A DNA stretch of 64,000 nt from Domibacillus indicus (GCF_023715895.1 NZ_JAMBOO010000007.1:1-64000), one strand, 5' to 3'; shown: positions 1 to 10,389, numbered from the stretch's first letter. Notes: generated from the letters alone by a model not told the origin. Translations and numbers: made by a program.

Positions 1-410
<410 letters not shown>

Positions 411-552
411 AGTGTTTGACTTGCTCATTTGTTTCCATTGAAACACGGGGTGTTTTAATGGAAGATAAAAATTTAAAACGTTGACGTTTTTATTGATTTT
501 GTTCAGTTTTCAATGTTCAATGTTTATTACTGTCGTTCGTGACAGCTAAATA

Positions 553-581
553 AATATATCATTTATCCGAATGAGAGTCAA
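553..581 (-). promoter_or_regulatory. rrn operon promoter
   Basis: On the minus strand a TTGACT -35 (576-581) and TATATT -10 (553-558) are separated by exactly 17 bp. They lie about 140 bp upstream of the 16S 5' end, as expected for a proximal rrn promoter. The leader between them carries a small CTGTC/GACAG hairpin (530-545). Beyond 582 the DNA is very AT-rich (possible UP-element or distal promoter), and from there to about 969 I see no credible gene. Confidence 0.75.
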
Positions 582-969
582 TAATTTCTCAAATTTTTTT
601 TAAAAAATGCTTAACAAGTGTAATCCCAAGTATATTCTCAGTTTCAGAATGTCAGCTCTCAATTTAATAACATAGTTTATTAGTATATAAAGAGAAAAAA
701 CAAAGACAATTTCTATATAAGTTCCGCTATTGTTTTAACGGCGGATTAGCAATATAACATTGTATCTTCTTTTACGCAATCATATTTTTTATTTTATTAA
801 TTGTATAAGTGTGTTTACTATACCTTCATATATACGAATAGTTTTCTCCTCTAAAAGAAATACTAAAGTGTATAGTCCTTTATCTGCCCCTTCTTTTTCC
901 GCAAATTCAGAAGCGATTTTTCTTTTCGTGATACAAATTTTAAAAGCGCTGCCTCCCTAACAATAAATT

Positions 970-1107
970 GTAGCAGCTGAAGGAATTGAAAGTGAAGAGC
1001 AGCATCAAGTATTAGCTCAAAATGGCTGTGATATCGGGCAGGGCTACTTTTTCAGCAAACCGTTCACCAGCGAAGAGCTGCTATCGAAAACCAGCCGTCT
1101 TTGGTAG
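970..1107 (+). pseudogene. EAL-domain c-di-GMP phosphodiesterase, C-terminal remnant
   Basis: An open frame of about 45 codons ending at TAG (1105-1107) reads like the end of an EAL domain: AEGIESEEQ, then GCDIGQGYFFSKPF, then EELL. In intact EAL proteins these are the last strand/helix of the barrel (AEGVET...GCD..QGY.FSKP). A stop codon lies just upstream in the same frame and no EAL-like sequence precedes it, so the gene has lost its N-terminal part. It is stranded between the rrn promoter and the ABC exporter operon. Identification is from motif recall only. Confidence 0.7.
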
Positions 1108-1235
1108 CGTGGCGCATGCTTCTAGATGCTGATAGTGGACAGTTTCCCAACGCCAACGTTTGTCGTATACAAATGTATATGGCTATGCTTGGTTTTTTAG
1201 CAGGTGAAGCTGCTTAAAAAAAGCGGAGCAAAGCA

Positions 1236-1273
1236 GACTGAAGCGGGTGGACAAGTGTCCACTCGCTTCAGTC
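1236..1273. terminator. long hairpin, probable terminator of the ABC exporter operon
   Basis: GACTGAAGCG and CGCTTCAGTC form the outer arms, with GTGGACA/TGTCCAC inside and a 2-3 nt loop: an 18-bp near-perfect stem. It lies about 60 bp past the stop codon of the ABC gene. A T-rich tail is present only loosely on each side, so strand and efficiency are uncertain. Confidence 0.6.
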
Positions 1274-1332
1274 ATTCTTTCTCTTTTGAAAAAAGAGGAT
1301 TCTAAGGCTCCATCCTAAAAGTCTGTATTACA

Positions 1333-3162
1333 CTAAATCCTAAGCTGCTTAGAATAAAGCCCGTAATAAAATCCGCCTTCGCCAAGTAACTCATCATGGC
1401 TGCCTTGCTCAATCAATTTTCCATCTTTAATCACTAAAATGCGGTCAGCCTGTTCAATTGTCTTTAATCGATGGGCAATCACAAAGCTCGTTTTTCCTTT
1501 TGTCAGGTTGCGAAGCCCCTTCTGAATCTCCACTTCTGTTCGAGTATCAATATTAGCCGTCGCTTCATCAAGAATCAAAATATCAGCATTTGCGAGAATA
1601 GCTCTCGCGATCGAAAGAAGCTGCTTTTGCCCCTGGCTTATATTGGCTCCTGTTGAAGTAATGAGTGTATTGTATTGAGCCGGCAAATGTTTAATAAACC
1701 CGTGGGCGGACGCTGTTTTGGCTGCTTGCATAACCTCTTCATCGGTCGCGCCCAATCTCCCGTAGCGAATATTTTCCATGACCGTTCCCGAAAATAAATA
1801 AGGATCCTGCAGGACAATTCCGATCCTTTTGCGTAAATCTCTTATTTTATACTCCTTAATTCCCTTGCCGTCGATCAGTATTTCACCGGAATCGGCATCA
1901 TAAAAGCGCATCAATAAATTGATAATGGTTGTTTTACCGGATCCTGTCGGCCCCACCAAAGCAACCATCTCACCGGCTTTTGCTTCAAAATCAATATGCT
2001 GCAGAATTTTCTTCTCATCGCTATAGCTAAAATGAACATCAGTAAACTTGATGTCCCCCCGGAATCTGGAGACAGCGGCGGCATCCTTTTTATCTTGCAT
2101 ATCGGGCACTTCATCCATTGTTTCAAACACACGCTCCGCCCCTGCAAGCGCCGCTTGAATAGAATTAAACAAAGTGGACAGCTGATTGATAGGTCTTGAA
2201 AATTGCCGTGAATAAGTGACAAATGAAGCAATGACCCCAACGGTCGTTAGCCCTTTCAATGCCAGCACAGCTCCTGTAACGACAACCAGTCCGAGCCCTA
2301 CATTACTCAAAAAGTTATTAACCGGCCCGAGATACCCAGAGAACATGTCTGCACGCATGGCTGAATGACGCAGCCGCTCATTAACCATATCAAATTCCGC
2401 AAAAGTATCATCCTCTTTGCCAAACAACGTAATCATTTCACCACCGCTAATCGATTCTTCAATAAATCCATTTAATTCTCCCAAATCCTTTTGCCTGTTT
2501 GAAAAATTTTTTCTGCTTACTCCAACGATTTTTTTCGTCGTGAAAATCATCAGCGGAATGGTAACAAAGGAAACAATAGCCAATACCCAGTTTAACGAGA
2601 ACATAGCGATTGTGACACCTGTAACGGTTAAGACAGTTGAAACCATTTGGATGACACTTTGACTCAGTGCTTGATGAAGGTTATCAATATCATTTGTGAA
2701 CCGGCTCATCAAGTCCCCATGTTTATGACGGTCGAAAAAACGCAGCGAAAGCGTTTGGAGCTTTGCAAACAAATCCCCGCGAAGAGTGCGAATAGTTTTC
2801 AACGACACATTCACCATGATATATGCCTGCAGCCAGGTGAAGAGAGAGGCGGCTAAATAAATTCCAAGCAGCACCCCGGCCATTTTCATCGTACCGGGCA
2901 TATCTTTTGGGATAACGTAATGGTCAATCATCACTCCAATGTAATAGGGCCCTAATAAACTTAAAAGCGAGGAAAGGACGGCAAATGATGTTGATAACAG
3001 TAAACCTGTTTTCTGCTTCTCCATGTAATTCCAGACGCGTCGGAAAGTCCCTTTTAGATCCTTTGTTTCTGCGGCCGGTTCTGTTATTCTGCCCTTTAAT
3101 CCTCCTCCGCCTGCGCCTGTTGATTGCTGCATTTTTGTGATACTACTCATTTGCTGAGCCAA
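1333..3162 (-). CDS. ABC multidrug exporter half-transporter, YfiC/LmrD-like
   Basis: A type IV ABC exporter half-molecule of 609 residues: N-terminal six-helix membrane domain (about 50-340) followed by a nucleotide-binding domain with Walker A GPTGSGKTT, signature SQGQKQ, Walker B ILILDEATA with the catalytic Glu, and the H-loop FVIAHRL. The signature is degenerate (SQGQ instead of SGGQ), which is typical of one subunit of heterodimeric exporters. The start is TTG at 3162, 8 nt after AAAGGAGG. It overlaps the upstream half-transporter gene by 20 bp, so the two are co-translated and probably form one heterodimer exporting drugs or lipophilic compounds. Size and pairing resemble B. subtilis YfiB/YfiC; the substrate is unknown. 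Confidence 0.9.
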   Translation of the reverse strand: MAQQMSSITKMQQSTGAGGGGLKGRITEPAAETKDLKGTFRRVWNYMEKQKTGLLLSTSFAVLSSLLSLLGPYYIGVMIDHYVIPKDMPGTMKMAGVLLGIYLAASLFTWLQAYIMVNVSLKTIRTLRGDLFAKLQTLSLRFFDRHKHGDLMSRFTNDIDNLHQALSQSVIQMVSTVLTVTGVTIAMFSLNWVLAIVSFVTIPLMIFTTKKIVGVSRKNFSNRQKDLGELNGFIEESISGGEMITLFGKEDDTFAEFDMVNERLRHSAMRADMFSGYLGPVNNFLSNVGLGLVVVTGAVLALKGLTTVGVIASFVTYSRQFSRPINQLSTLFNSIQAALAGAERVFETMDEVPDMQDKKDAAAVSRFRGDIKFTDVHFSYSDEKKILQHIDFEAKAGEMVALVGPTGSGKTTIINLLMRFYDADSGEILIDGKGIKEYKIRDLRKRIGIVLQDPYLFSGTVMENIRYGRLGATDEEVMQAAKTASAHGFIKHLPAQYNTLITSTGANISQGQKQLLSIARAILANADILILDEATANIDTRTEVEIQKGLRNLTKGKTSFVIAHRLKTIEQADRILVIKDGKLIEQGSHDELLGEGGFYYGLYSKQLRI

Positions 3163-4897
3163 CAGCTGCGCCTCCTTTCTTTACTTGCGTATTGTAAATT
3201 TCCTGATAGAGCGGACAGCTTTCCAACAGCTCTTTATGGGTTCCATTGCTGACAATTTCACCGTCGTCCATTACAAGAATCCGGTCCGCATCTAAAATGG
3301 ATGAAATCTTCGAGGAAATCATAAACGTTGTAGTACCTTTGAAATCAGACTCTAGTGTCTGAAGAATCATGGCTTCTGAACTGGCATCCAGGGCAGAGGT
3401 TGCATCATCTAAAACGAGAATGGACGGCTTCCTTACAAAAGCTCGGGCAATGGCTAATCGCTGCTTTTGCCCGCCTGACAAATTGGACCCGCCCTGAGTT
3501 AATTGATAATCAAATCGATCCTCAAACTTCTCAATAAATTCTGACGCACATGCCTGTTTAGATGCCGCTTCAAGCTCTTCATAAACTGCTGAAGTTTTAC
3601 CGAATTGAAGGTTCCTTTCAATGCTTCCAGAAAATAGTATAGGCTTTTGTGTAATATAGCCAATGGATGAGCGAAGAGAGGCCAGCTCTATATCCTTGAT
3701 ATTCATACCATCTATAAGGATTTGACCTTGATCCATCTCATACAGCCGCGGCAGCAGTTTGCCTAATGTCGTTTTTCCGCTTCCTGTCGGGCCAATAATG
3801 CCAATTTTTTCTCCTTTCCAGGCTGTAAAGGAAATATTTTTTAAAACTTGTTCGCCGTTTTGACTGTATGAAAAAGAAACATTCTTAAACTCTATGGCTG
3901 CTTTTACACCGGCAATGCGTTCCGGATGTTCGATCGTTCGAACCTGGTTTTCCGTCTCTAATACTTGCTGAATCCGGTCAGCGGACGGGAATGCCCGCAT
4001 CAATTGCATGATCACCATACTGCTTGATGTTAAAGCCATTAAAATAATATTTAAGTAGTTGATAAAGGCAAGGATAACACCCACTTGTACGCTGCTCCCA
4101 TTTACCTGTATGACACCAAGCAAAAGAGAGATCACTACGCCAATATTGATTACAAACATAGAAACAGGCATAAGGATAGTAATGATTTGTTCTGCCGTTA
4201 TGGTGGTTTTCGTTAATGAATCGTTTACTTTTTGAAACAGCCCAATCTCATAATCCCGGCGCACAAACGCTTTTACAACCCGTATGCCTGTAATGCTTTC
4301 CTGCAGCTTTGTATTCAGCTGATCGATTCCTTCCTGCACTTTTCTGAACCAGCTTCCCGCTTTTCTTGAAAGAAAGATAATGAGAAACAATAGGATAGGA
4401 ATCAAAACAAGCAAAATCGGAAAAAGCTCGGGAGCTTGAAAAAAAACGATTACACTGCTTCCAATAAAAAGAAGCGGCCCTCTCACGAAGCTGCGAAGCG
4501 TCATCATGATGGCCGTTTGAAGGAGCGAAATATCGCTGGTGACGATTGTGAGTAATTTTCCTGTACCAATCACGTCACGATTTTCACTTGAAAACTGACC
4601 TGCTTTTTTGTAAACATCCCGCCTAATATCTGTTGCAGTATTCACTGACGCACGTGTACTGTAAATTGTGCACCCTGCCCCGCCGGCCAGCCCGATCACC
4701 GCAGCGCCCGCCATCAGCATGCCCATTTGCACAACGTAGGTCATGTCACCGTTTGCAATCCCGCTGTCAATGATTTTCTGCATCATAAAAGGCTGTAAAA
4801 GATCCATTGTTACCTCCAAAGCCATTAACAACGGAGCAAGCATCATAAAAGACTTATATGGTTTTGTGTACCTTAACAGCTTTCTGATCGATTTCAT
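3143..4897 (-). CDS. ABC multidrug exporter half-transporter, YfiB/LmrC-like (degenerate ATP site)
   Basis: The second exporter half, 584 residues: six membrane helices, then a nucleotide-binding domain with Walker A GPTGSGKTT and canonical LSGGQ. The catalytic Glu after Walker B is Asp (ILVLDDATS) and the H-loop His is replaced (MISSKIS). Together with the degenerate signature of its partner this gives one consensus and one degenerate ATP site, the known architecture of BmrCD/LmrCD/TM287-288-type heterodimers. The start ATG follows GGGAGG and overlaps the PadR stop by 4 bp (ATGA), so the three genes form one operon: regulator, then both exporter halves. Confidence 0.9.
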   Translation of the reverse strand: MKSIRKLLRYTKPYKSFMMLAPLLMALEVTMDLLQPFMMQKIIDSGIANGDMTYVVQMGMLMAGAAVIGLAGGAGCTIYSTRASVNTATDIRRDVYKKAGQFSSENRDVIGTGKLLTIVTSDISLLQTAIMMTLRSFVRGPLLFIGSSVIVFFQAPELFPILLVLIPILLFLIIFLSRKAGSWFRKVQEGIDQLNTKLQESITGIRVVKAFVRRDYEIGLFQKVNDSLTKTTITAEQIITILMPVSMFVINIGVVISLLLGVIQVNGSSVQVGVILAFINYLNIILMALTSSSMVIMQLMRAFPSADRIQQVLETENQVRTIEHPERIAGVKAAIEFKNVSFSYSQNGEQVLKNISFTAWKGEKIGIIGPTGSGKTTLGKLLPRLYEMDQGQILIDGMNIKDIELASLRSSIGYITQKPILFSGSIERNLQFGKTSAVYEELEAASKQACASEFIEKFEDRFDYQLTQGGSNLSGGQKQRLAIARAFVRKPSILVLDDATSALDASSEAMILQTLESDFKGTTTFMISSKISSILDADRILVMDDGEIVSNGTHKELLESCPLYQEIYNTQVKKGGAAVGSANE

Positions 4898-5649
4898 CTG
4901 CTGCCTCCCTGCCGATCTCTTTGTTGTTTTGCCTGCTGTTCAGACCAATGAATAAGGCCATTTCTCCCGCTTCTTATGATTTCAGCAAGTTCAGGCGCAA
5001 GTGAAGGGTCGTGCATTACTTTTCTCATGGCATGTTGAAATTCTAATTGAAATTTCTCCATCTCTTCCCGAAGCCACACCGCTTCTCTTGATTGCTTCCA
5101 TAACAGCTGAAAGCGCCATTCCTCCCAAAACACTTCGTCCTCATCATGAACAATCTGAGAGAGAAATGTCAGGCCATCGTCCATTAACGTGTAGACTTTT
5201 TTATCTGTTTGCTCGTCAATGGAAATGAACCCTTTTTCAAATAAATCCTGTAAGGCAGGGTAAACGGTCCCGGCGCTGGGAGAATAAATCCCTTCGCTTC
5301 GTTTCTCCAACAGCTTCATAATTTCATAGCCATGCCGCGGCTTTTCTTTAAGCAGCTGTAGAATCGCTGCTTGAATGAGTCCTCTTCGTTTTGTGGACTT
5401 CGTTTTAGCATTTCCCTTTACATGATGCGGTTTTCCGTGCAGATGACGTGCTTTTTTAAAGCCTTTTTCCGTAATGGAAAAAGCTCCTTTATCATTTATA
5501 ATCATTTCTTCATTCAACAAATCATCTATAACAGCATTAGGATTGGACATTTCTTTGCTAAGAAGAACTAGCAATTCCTCTTTATCCATGTTTTTTCGGC
5601 TTAAATATGTAAGAACTGTAGCAATATCTTGTTTTTTAAACGCTGGCAT
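4894..5649 (-). CDS. PadR-family transcriptional regulator
   Basis: 251 residues. The centre (about 90-170) has the PadR winged helix, with the typical stretch AAILQLLKEKPRHGYEIMKLL followed by SAGTVYPALQDL and a wing. An extra N-terminal helical segment of about 80 residues precedes it, and a C-terminal helical dimerisation region follows. The ATG at 5649 was chosen because GGAGGAG lies 8 nt upstream; a longer open frame reaching to 5754 would run through the operator. First gene of the exporter operon, so it most likely represses itself and the exporter until a drug-like ligand binds, as in LmrR-type systems. Confidence 0.85.
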   Translation of the reverse strand: MPAFKKQDIATVLTYLSRKNMDKEELLVLLSKEMSNPNAVIDDLLNEEMIINDKGAFSITEKGFKKARHLHGKPHHVKGNAKTKSTKRRGLIQAAILQLLKEKPRHGYEIMKLLEKRSEGIYSPSAGTVYPALQDLFEKGFISIDEQTDKKVYTLMDDGLTFLSQIVHDEDEVFWEEWRFQLLWKQSREAVWLREEMEKFQLEFQHAMRKVMHDPSLAPELAEIIRSGRNGLIHWSEQQAKQQRDRQGGSR

Positions 5650-5680
5650 ATAACTCCTCCAATCACCCCTGTTTATTACG

Positions 5681-5736
5681 ATAAATTTTAATCGATATAA
5701 ATGTATGTTACAAGAAGTATATCGGTTAAAATTTAT
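5681..5736 (-). promoter_or_regulatory. promoter with overlapping 19-bp inverted repeat (PadR operator candidate)
   Basis: Minus-strand -35 TTGTAA (5708-5713) and -10 TAAAAT (5685-5690) are 17 bp apart. The arms ATAAATTTTAATCGATATA (5681-5699) and TATATCGGTTAAAATTTAT (5718-5736) are inverted repeats with one mismatch, one covering the -10 and the other lying just upstream of the -35. Placement in front of a PadR gene suggests autoregulation. Confidence 0.7.
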
Positions 5737-5754
5737 CGATATACTTCTAAGCAT

Positions 5755-6033
5755 GATTACTTAAAGCAGCCATTCTACAAAAATGTCTACACATTGGCCA
5801 TAATCATTTACTGTGCCACATTTGGGTTCGGCTAAAATTCAAATGTTTTATGAATCATTTTGTCTTCCCTGCAAGGAAGACATGCTTGTACCGGCAATCT
5901 CTGGCATTCATCCTGCCGCTTCACCCTGGTACTGGATGAAAGCAAAAGTACTCAATCCGCAAAAATCTGATAGGAAGAGGCTTTACTCTATTCATGACAG
6001 CCTCCTTGTACGCTAAGTATTTATAATAAGAAA
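5755..6033. other. intergenic region without a supportable gene
   Basis: An open frame of 67 codons (5813-6016, plus strand) starts with no ribosome binding site and resembles nothing I recognise. I see no structured RNA here. It may hold decayed sequence. Confidence 0.4.
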
Positions 6034-6065
6034 TAAAAAAACGCATATTCTGTTCGAATATGCGT
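6034..6065 (-). terminator. rho-independent terminator of the amino acid permease
   Basis: Perfect stem ACGCATATTC/GAATATGCGT (6041-6065) followed on the minus strand by seven T (6034-6040), 50 bp after the permease stop codon. Confidence 0.85.
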
Positions 6066-6114
6066 CAATCTCATTATAGATTTTATCTTTTATATGGGCC
6101 CGCTCAAAACCGGC

Positions 6115-7506
6115 TTACTTGCTGATTATATTGTCTTCTTCTTGAACATCCAGTGGTGCACGCTTACCAATACCAAAAGCGAAAAAGCTGACCACAACTA
6201 GTACAAGGAATACAATTCCGGCTACAAGCGACATGCGCGTGTCGTCATTAAACCACATACCAACCAATACAGTCAGTAAGAAAGCGATCGTTACATAATT
6301 CGTTACAGGTGCAAACGGCATTTTAAAAGGATGATTTGCCATTTGGGCCTCGTTTCTTTTCCGGAATTGAATCTGGCTGATCAAAATCACAAACCATGGT
6401 ACCATTCCGGGAAGAACGCTGGCACTGTATACATAAACGAATAAGTTTTCTGGTGCTATGTAGCTTAATACAACTCCGACAGCCAATCCGATCATAACAC
6501 CTAATGTACTGAAGATAGGCACTCCGTTACGGGAAAGTTTTGCAAAGAACTTTGGTGCCTGCCCGTTCATCGCCAGTGTATAAAGCATACGGCCGGCGCT
6601 GTAAATCCCACTATTGCAGCCGGACATCGCCGCAGTGATTACAACAAAGTTAATCAGTCCGGCAGCCGCTGTAATTCCTACTTTTGCAAACGTCGCCACG
6701 AATGGACTGCCAATAGAGCTTAACTGATCCCATGGATAAACAGTCACAATAACAAAAATAGCCCCTATATAAAAAATTAAAATACGCCAAATAATGCTTT
6801 GGATCGCTTTTGTTAAGGTATTTTGCGGATCCTTCGCTTCTCCAGCCGTAATCCCAATCAGCTCCACTCCTTGGTATGCCCCAATAACAAGGGACAGCGC
6901 AAAGAAAAACCCGGACCAGCCGCCTGTAAAGAAGCCGCCATGGCTCCAAAGATTTGAGATTCCAATGGCCTCTCCTCCGTTGCCAAGTCCAAAGAAAATC
7001 AAGCCAAATCCAGCAATAATCATTAAAATAATGGTCACAATTTTGATGAGTGCAAACCAAAATTCAAACTCGCCAAATGATTTAACCGAAACTAAATTCG
7101 CAGCACCAAGAATCGCCATTGCTACAATGCCGGGAACCCAGGCAGGCAGATCCGGGAACCAGTACTGCATGTAAGCTCCCACCGCAATAATTTCCGACAT
7201 CCCCACAATCACCCATTGGAACCAGTTGCTCCAGGCAGTCATGTACCCTGCTAGTGGATGAATGTATTTATGGCCAAAAGTCGCAAATGACCCTGTGCTT
7301 GGCTCTAAATAAAGCATTTCTCCCATTGCACGCATAATAAAAAAGATAAAAACGCCAGTGATTGCATAAGCAAGCATAACAGAAGGACCTGTCCATTGAA
7401 TCGTGCTGGCAGAGCCCATGAACAGCCCGACACCAATAGTGCCGCCTAAAGCAATCATTTGAATATGACGAGACTCAAGGCCTCTATTCAATTCTTTGTT
7501 TGCCAC
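6115..7506 (-). CDS. APC-superfamily amino acid permease (amino acid transporter family, YtnA/YdgF-like)
   Basis: 463 residues with about 12 hydrophobic helices. The N-terminus has the amino acid permease signature: [21 protein letters not shown] followed by [12 protein letters not shown] and RAMGEM; the conserved GEAKDP loop follows helix 6. It should import a small amino acid by proton symport across the cytoplasmic membrane. The B. subtilis proteins of this length and motif set (YtnA, YdgF, AapA) handle alanine, D-alanine or serine, but specificity cannot be read here. The GTG start at 7506 is preceded by AAAGGAGG. Monocistronic, with its own promoter about 170 bp upstream and a terminator. 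Confidence 0.9.
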   Translation of the reverse strand: MANKELNRGLESRHIQMIALGGTIGVGLFMGSASTIQWTGPSVMLAYAITGVFIFFIMRAMGEMLYLEPSTGSFATFGHKYIHPLAGYMTAWSNWFQWVIVGMSEIIAVGAYMQYWFPDLPAWVPGIVAMAILGAANLVSVKSFGEFEFWFALIKIVTIILMIIAGFGLIFFGLGNGGEAIGISNLWSHGGFFTGGWSGFFFALSLVIGAYQGVELIGITAGEAKDPQNTLTKAIQSIIWRILIFYIGAIFVIVTVYPWDQLSSIGSPFVATFAKVGITAAAGLINFVVITAAMSGCNSGIYSAGRMLYTLAMNGQAPKFFAKLSRNGVPIFSTLGVMIGLAVGVVLSYIAPENLFVYVYSASVLPGMVPWFVILISQIQFRKRNEAQMANHPFKMPFAPVTNYVTIAFLLTVLVGMWFNDDTRMSLVAGIVFLVLVVVSFFAFGIGKRAPLDVQEEDNIISK

Positions 7507-7678
7507 TTTCTTTTTCCTCCTTTGACACGATAAATAGCAGAACGCCGGGAAAGTCCACCCTGTCTTCTTTTATTCACCAGGGAAATAGTGAAGGAGGCAT
7601 TGTGCTTCTCATTTTTCACCTGCAAGCATGATGCAGCTAGAAAGGTTCGTTATTTACCGTAACTGAATTACCTATTCT

Positions 7679-7707
7679 ATAATAATAAACTTCTTAAAAA
7701 AATACAA
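7679..7707 (-). promoter_or_regulatory. probable sigma-A promoter of the permease, with long leader
   Basis: Minus-strand TTGTAT (7702-7707), 17-bp spacer, TATTAT (7679-7684). Transcription from here would give a leader of about 165 nt before the GTG start. The leader can form local hairpins, but I cannot match it to a known riboswitch. The rest of the gap (7708-7894) shows no gene. Confidence 0.5.
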
Positions 7708-7894
7708 TTGTATCTCCTGGAAAAACACTAACAACTATACTTGTACTAACATTTAGAATAGTTTAATTTTTCGTAACAGTTTTACGATTAATTATCCTAA
7801 AATAGTAAACCTTGTTCCCCTAGTGTGAATACAGTTTTCGTTTAAAAAAGGAGGCTTTATACCTCTTTCCTTCAATTAATTTTTTTCTCCACAA

Positions 7895-7936
7895 AAAGAC
7901 CCTTTAAAGCAATAATCATTGCTTTAAAGGGTCTTT
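7895..7936 (-). terminator. terminator of glgC
   Basis: 19-bp perfect stem (AAAGACCCTTTAAAGCAAT and its complement) with a 4-nt loop, flanked on the minus strand by TTTTTG. It lies 11 bp past the glgC stop codon. Confidence 0.85.
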
Positions 7937-7947
7937 CAAAGAAGTAT

Positions 7948-9102
7948 TTACGCTTTTACGCCTTCTTGACTGTGAGCAGCAAGAAACGCTTCTGTAATCA
8001 GTAAGATCTCATCAGAATCATTATAAATCACTGTGTTTTCTGGAATTTCAATGTCCTCCATGACAATAGCCCGTTCAATGTATGCACCACGTCCAATTCG
8101 CGCATTCGGCATAATAACGCAGTCTTTTACAAATGCATCTCTTTCGATTTGTACACCTTGAGAAACGACTGAATGTTCCAGTTCGCCATCGATGACAGAC
8201 CCTTCATTTAAAAGAGAGTGTTTAACAGATGCATTACGGCCCATTACCTGTGGCGGATGATTGGCATTAATGGAGTAAATGCGCCATTCTGGATCATACA
8301 AATCCAGCTCTTTGCCCTGGTCGAGCAAGTCCATATTGGCTTCCCACAAGCTTTTTACTGTACCTACGTCTTTCCAGTATCCTTTAAATGGATAAGCCGT
8401 TAATTTTAAATTGTCTGCCAGCATAGCCGGTATCACATCTTTACCAAAATCGTTGGATGAATCCGGATTTTGCTCATCACGCTCTAGGTATTCTTTTAAA
8501 ACAGACCATTTAAAAATGTAGATGCCCATTGAAGCAAGGTTGCTTTCAGGATGTTCTGGCTTTTCATCAAAACGAGTAACATTATAAGATTCATCTGTAT
8601 TCATAATACCGAAGCGGCTTGCTTCTTCCCACGGAACTTCAATAACAGAAATGGTCGCATCTGCACCCTGCTCTACGTGATAATCGAGCATTGCTTCGTA
8701 ATCCATTTTATAAATATGATCACCCGATAAAATCAGCACATGCTCTGGATTATGCTGTTGAATATAATGGAAGTTTTGGTAAATGGCACTTGCTGTACCG
8801 GAATACCAATTTACTTTTGAAGACTCTGCGTACGGTGGAAGAACAGTTACTCCGCCATCCCGGCGGTCTAAATCCCACGCACTTCCAATTCCAATGTATG
8901 AATTTAAAGCCAGCGGCTGATACTGTGTTAAAACACCTACAGTATGGATACCGGAGTTTGCACAGTTAGAAAGCGGAAAATCGATGATACGGTACTTTCC
9001 GCCGAATGGTACAGCAGGCTTGGCTAGCGTTTCGGTTAATTCCTTTAAACGGCTTCCTTTTCCTCCAGCAAGAATCATTGCAATACATTTTTGTCTCTTC
9101 AT
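7948..9102 (-). CDS. glgC: glucose-1-phosphate adenylyltransferase (ADP-glucose pyrophosphorylase)
   Basis: 384 residues, the usual GlgC length. It makes ADP-glucose from ATP and glucose-1-phosphate, the committed step of glycogen synthesis. Visible motifs: the nucleotide-binding loop [15 protein letters not shown] near residue 10, [29 protein letters not shown], the FDEKP motif, and a C-terminal left-handed beta-helix with isoleucine-patch repeats. In B. subtilis it lies in glgBCDAP, but here glgD, glgA, glgB and glgP are not adjacent: the downstream gene is a permease after a terminator, and upstream are about 500 bp without a gene. Confidence 0.95.
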   Translation of the reverse strand: MKRQKCIAMILAGGKGSRLKELTETLAKPAVPFGGKYRIIDFPLSNCANSGIHTVGVLTQYQPLALNSYIGIGSAWDLDRRDGGVTVLPPYAESSKVNWYSGTASAIYQNFHYIQQHNPEHVLILSGDHIYKMDYEAMLDYHVEQGADATISVIEVPWEEASRFGIMNTDESYNVTRFDEKPEHPESNLASMGIYIFKWSVLKEYLERDEQNPDSSNDFGKDVIPAMLADNLKLTAYPFKGYWKDVGTVKSLWEANMDLLDQGKELDLYDPEWRIYSINANHPPQVMGRNASVKHSLLNEGSVIDGELEHSVVSQGVQIERDAFVKDCVIMPNARIGRGAYIERAIVMEDIEIPENTVIYNDSDEILLITEAFLAAHSQEGVKA

Positions 9103-9600
9103 GATGTCATTCTCCTTTTCTTTCTCCTGTATGTTTTTTATCTATTAAATGGAGCATTAAGTATGTGAATTTACATGGACGAAAAGTGCCACAACCTTTG
9201 TATACCCCGTTTGCCGGTTGTTAATCCTCTATTCAAAAAAATTTTATTTCTTGTTTTTGACAAATAACCTTAAATTGGATTTGAATGAAGACATCTGATA
9301 AAAAGGGAGAAGAAAATTGGAAAATTGAAGTGAACAATCAAAAAAACAACAGGGAAATCTACTTACAGTACAAAGCTTTTTTATTGCAAATGATCGAGAG
9401 CCTAATTAGTATAAAGAACTAGAAAAACTTTATACACGAAGAGAAAAGATTTTTTCCCGGCCCTTTCTTTAATGAGGAAAGAAATAATAAACGTAAAGTG
9501 TAACCATATTTCTGATTCTGTAGAAAATCTGGTGAAGCCCCCAAGTCTTTCCACAATATTATTTAATGCCCTGGCCAAACCTAAGAAAGGAGACGGATGA
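9103..9600. other. intergenic region between divergent glgC and nat
   Basis: About 500 bp, AT-rich, without a credible gene. A plus-strand TTGACA (9257-9262) has only a weak TTTGAA at the right spacing. Promoters for glgC and nat must lie here, but none is clear. Confidence 0.4.
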
Positions 9601-10389
9601 ATGGGAGAATTAGATATAGCTTTCCGTAAAAGGATTGGCTTTTCTGAAGATAAACGGATTACATTTGCGAACCTAGAGGATATTTTGAGCCGAACAGCCC
9701 AAGCCCTTCCTTTTGAGAATCTTTCTATTCTTTCTGGGAGAACAAAAGAGATCAGTGAGAAAAATCTGATTCAAAAAATAATTCTACATAATGAAGGCGG
9801 TCTTTGCTACGAGCTGAATGGCCTTCTTTACCTTTTTTTAATTGAGAATGGTTTTAAGGCCGTTTTGGTGCGGGGCGTTGTTTACAGCGAGCCGCACCAG
9901 GATTGGAGCCGCACAGGCCAGACACATGCGGCTGTGCTTCTTTTTTATCAAGGGGAAAAATACTTACTTGATACTGGATTTGGGGGTAACCTGCCTTTAG
10001 TTCCTGTTCCATTAACAGGAGAAACCGTTTCTTCTCCTAACGGCATATTCCGTATTAAACACGAGAATAGCCCCTTTGGTGATTATCTGCTTGAAATGAA
10101 AGTAAAACACAAGCACACACACTGGAAAAAAGGATACACATTTGATTCAAAGTCGGAAATAACGAATGTGTCTGAATTAAACCCTATGCAAGAAACGATT
10201 GTTCACCATTCTGATTCTGCTTTCAACAAAAAACCATTGGTTACCCGCTTGACGGAGCAAGGAAACATTACTTTAACAAGCACCTCATTAACTGAATGGG
10301 CAGACGGGAAAGAAAACAAACAAGAAATGACAGAAGAAACATTCGGCCAATCGTTAAAAAAATATTTTAATTTAGAAATACAACACTAA
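9601..10389 (+). CDS. nat: arylamine N-acetyltransferase
   Basis: 262 residues. The cysteine-protease-like catalytic triad of the NAT family is visible: Cys69 in GGLCYELN, His109 in THAAVLL, and Asp124 in LLDTGFGG; LPFENLSIL near residue 37 is also typical. These enzymes transfer acetyl from acetyl-CoA to arylamines or hydrazines through an acyl-Cys intermediate in the cytoplasm, and in Bacillus act in xenobiotic detoxification. The start ATG follows AAAGGAG at 8-nt spacing. It appears monocistronic, and the regulatory RNA downstream belongs to the next gene. Confidence 0.93.
   Translation: MGELDIAFRKRIGFSEDKRITFANLEDILSRTAQALPFENLSILSGRTKEISEKNLIQKIILHNEGGLCYELNGLLYLFLIENGFKAVLVRGVVYSEPHQDWSRTGQTHAAVLLFYQGEKYLLDTGFGGNLPLVPVPLTGETVSSPNGIFRIKHENSPFGDYLLEMKVKHKHTHWKKGYTFDSKSEITNVSELNPMQETIVHHSDSAFNKKPLVTRLTEQGNITLTSTSLTEWADGKENKQEMTEETFGQSLKKYFNLEIQH

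Noticed and set aside
760-960. 66-codon plus-strand frame upstream of the EAL remnant
   Set aside because: No ribosome binding site, not EAL-like, AT-rich chance frame.
5813-6016. 67-codon plus-strand frame
   Set aside because: No ribosome binding site and no recognisable domain.
7507-7678. Leader of the amino acid permease considered as glycine, lysine or T-box RNA
   Set aside because: None of the conserved core motifs of these classes is present.
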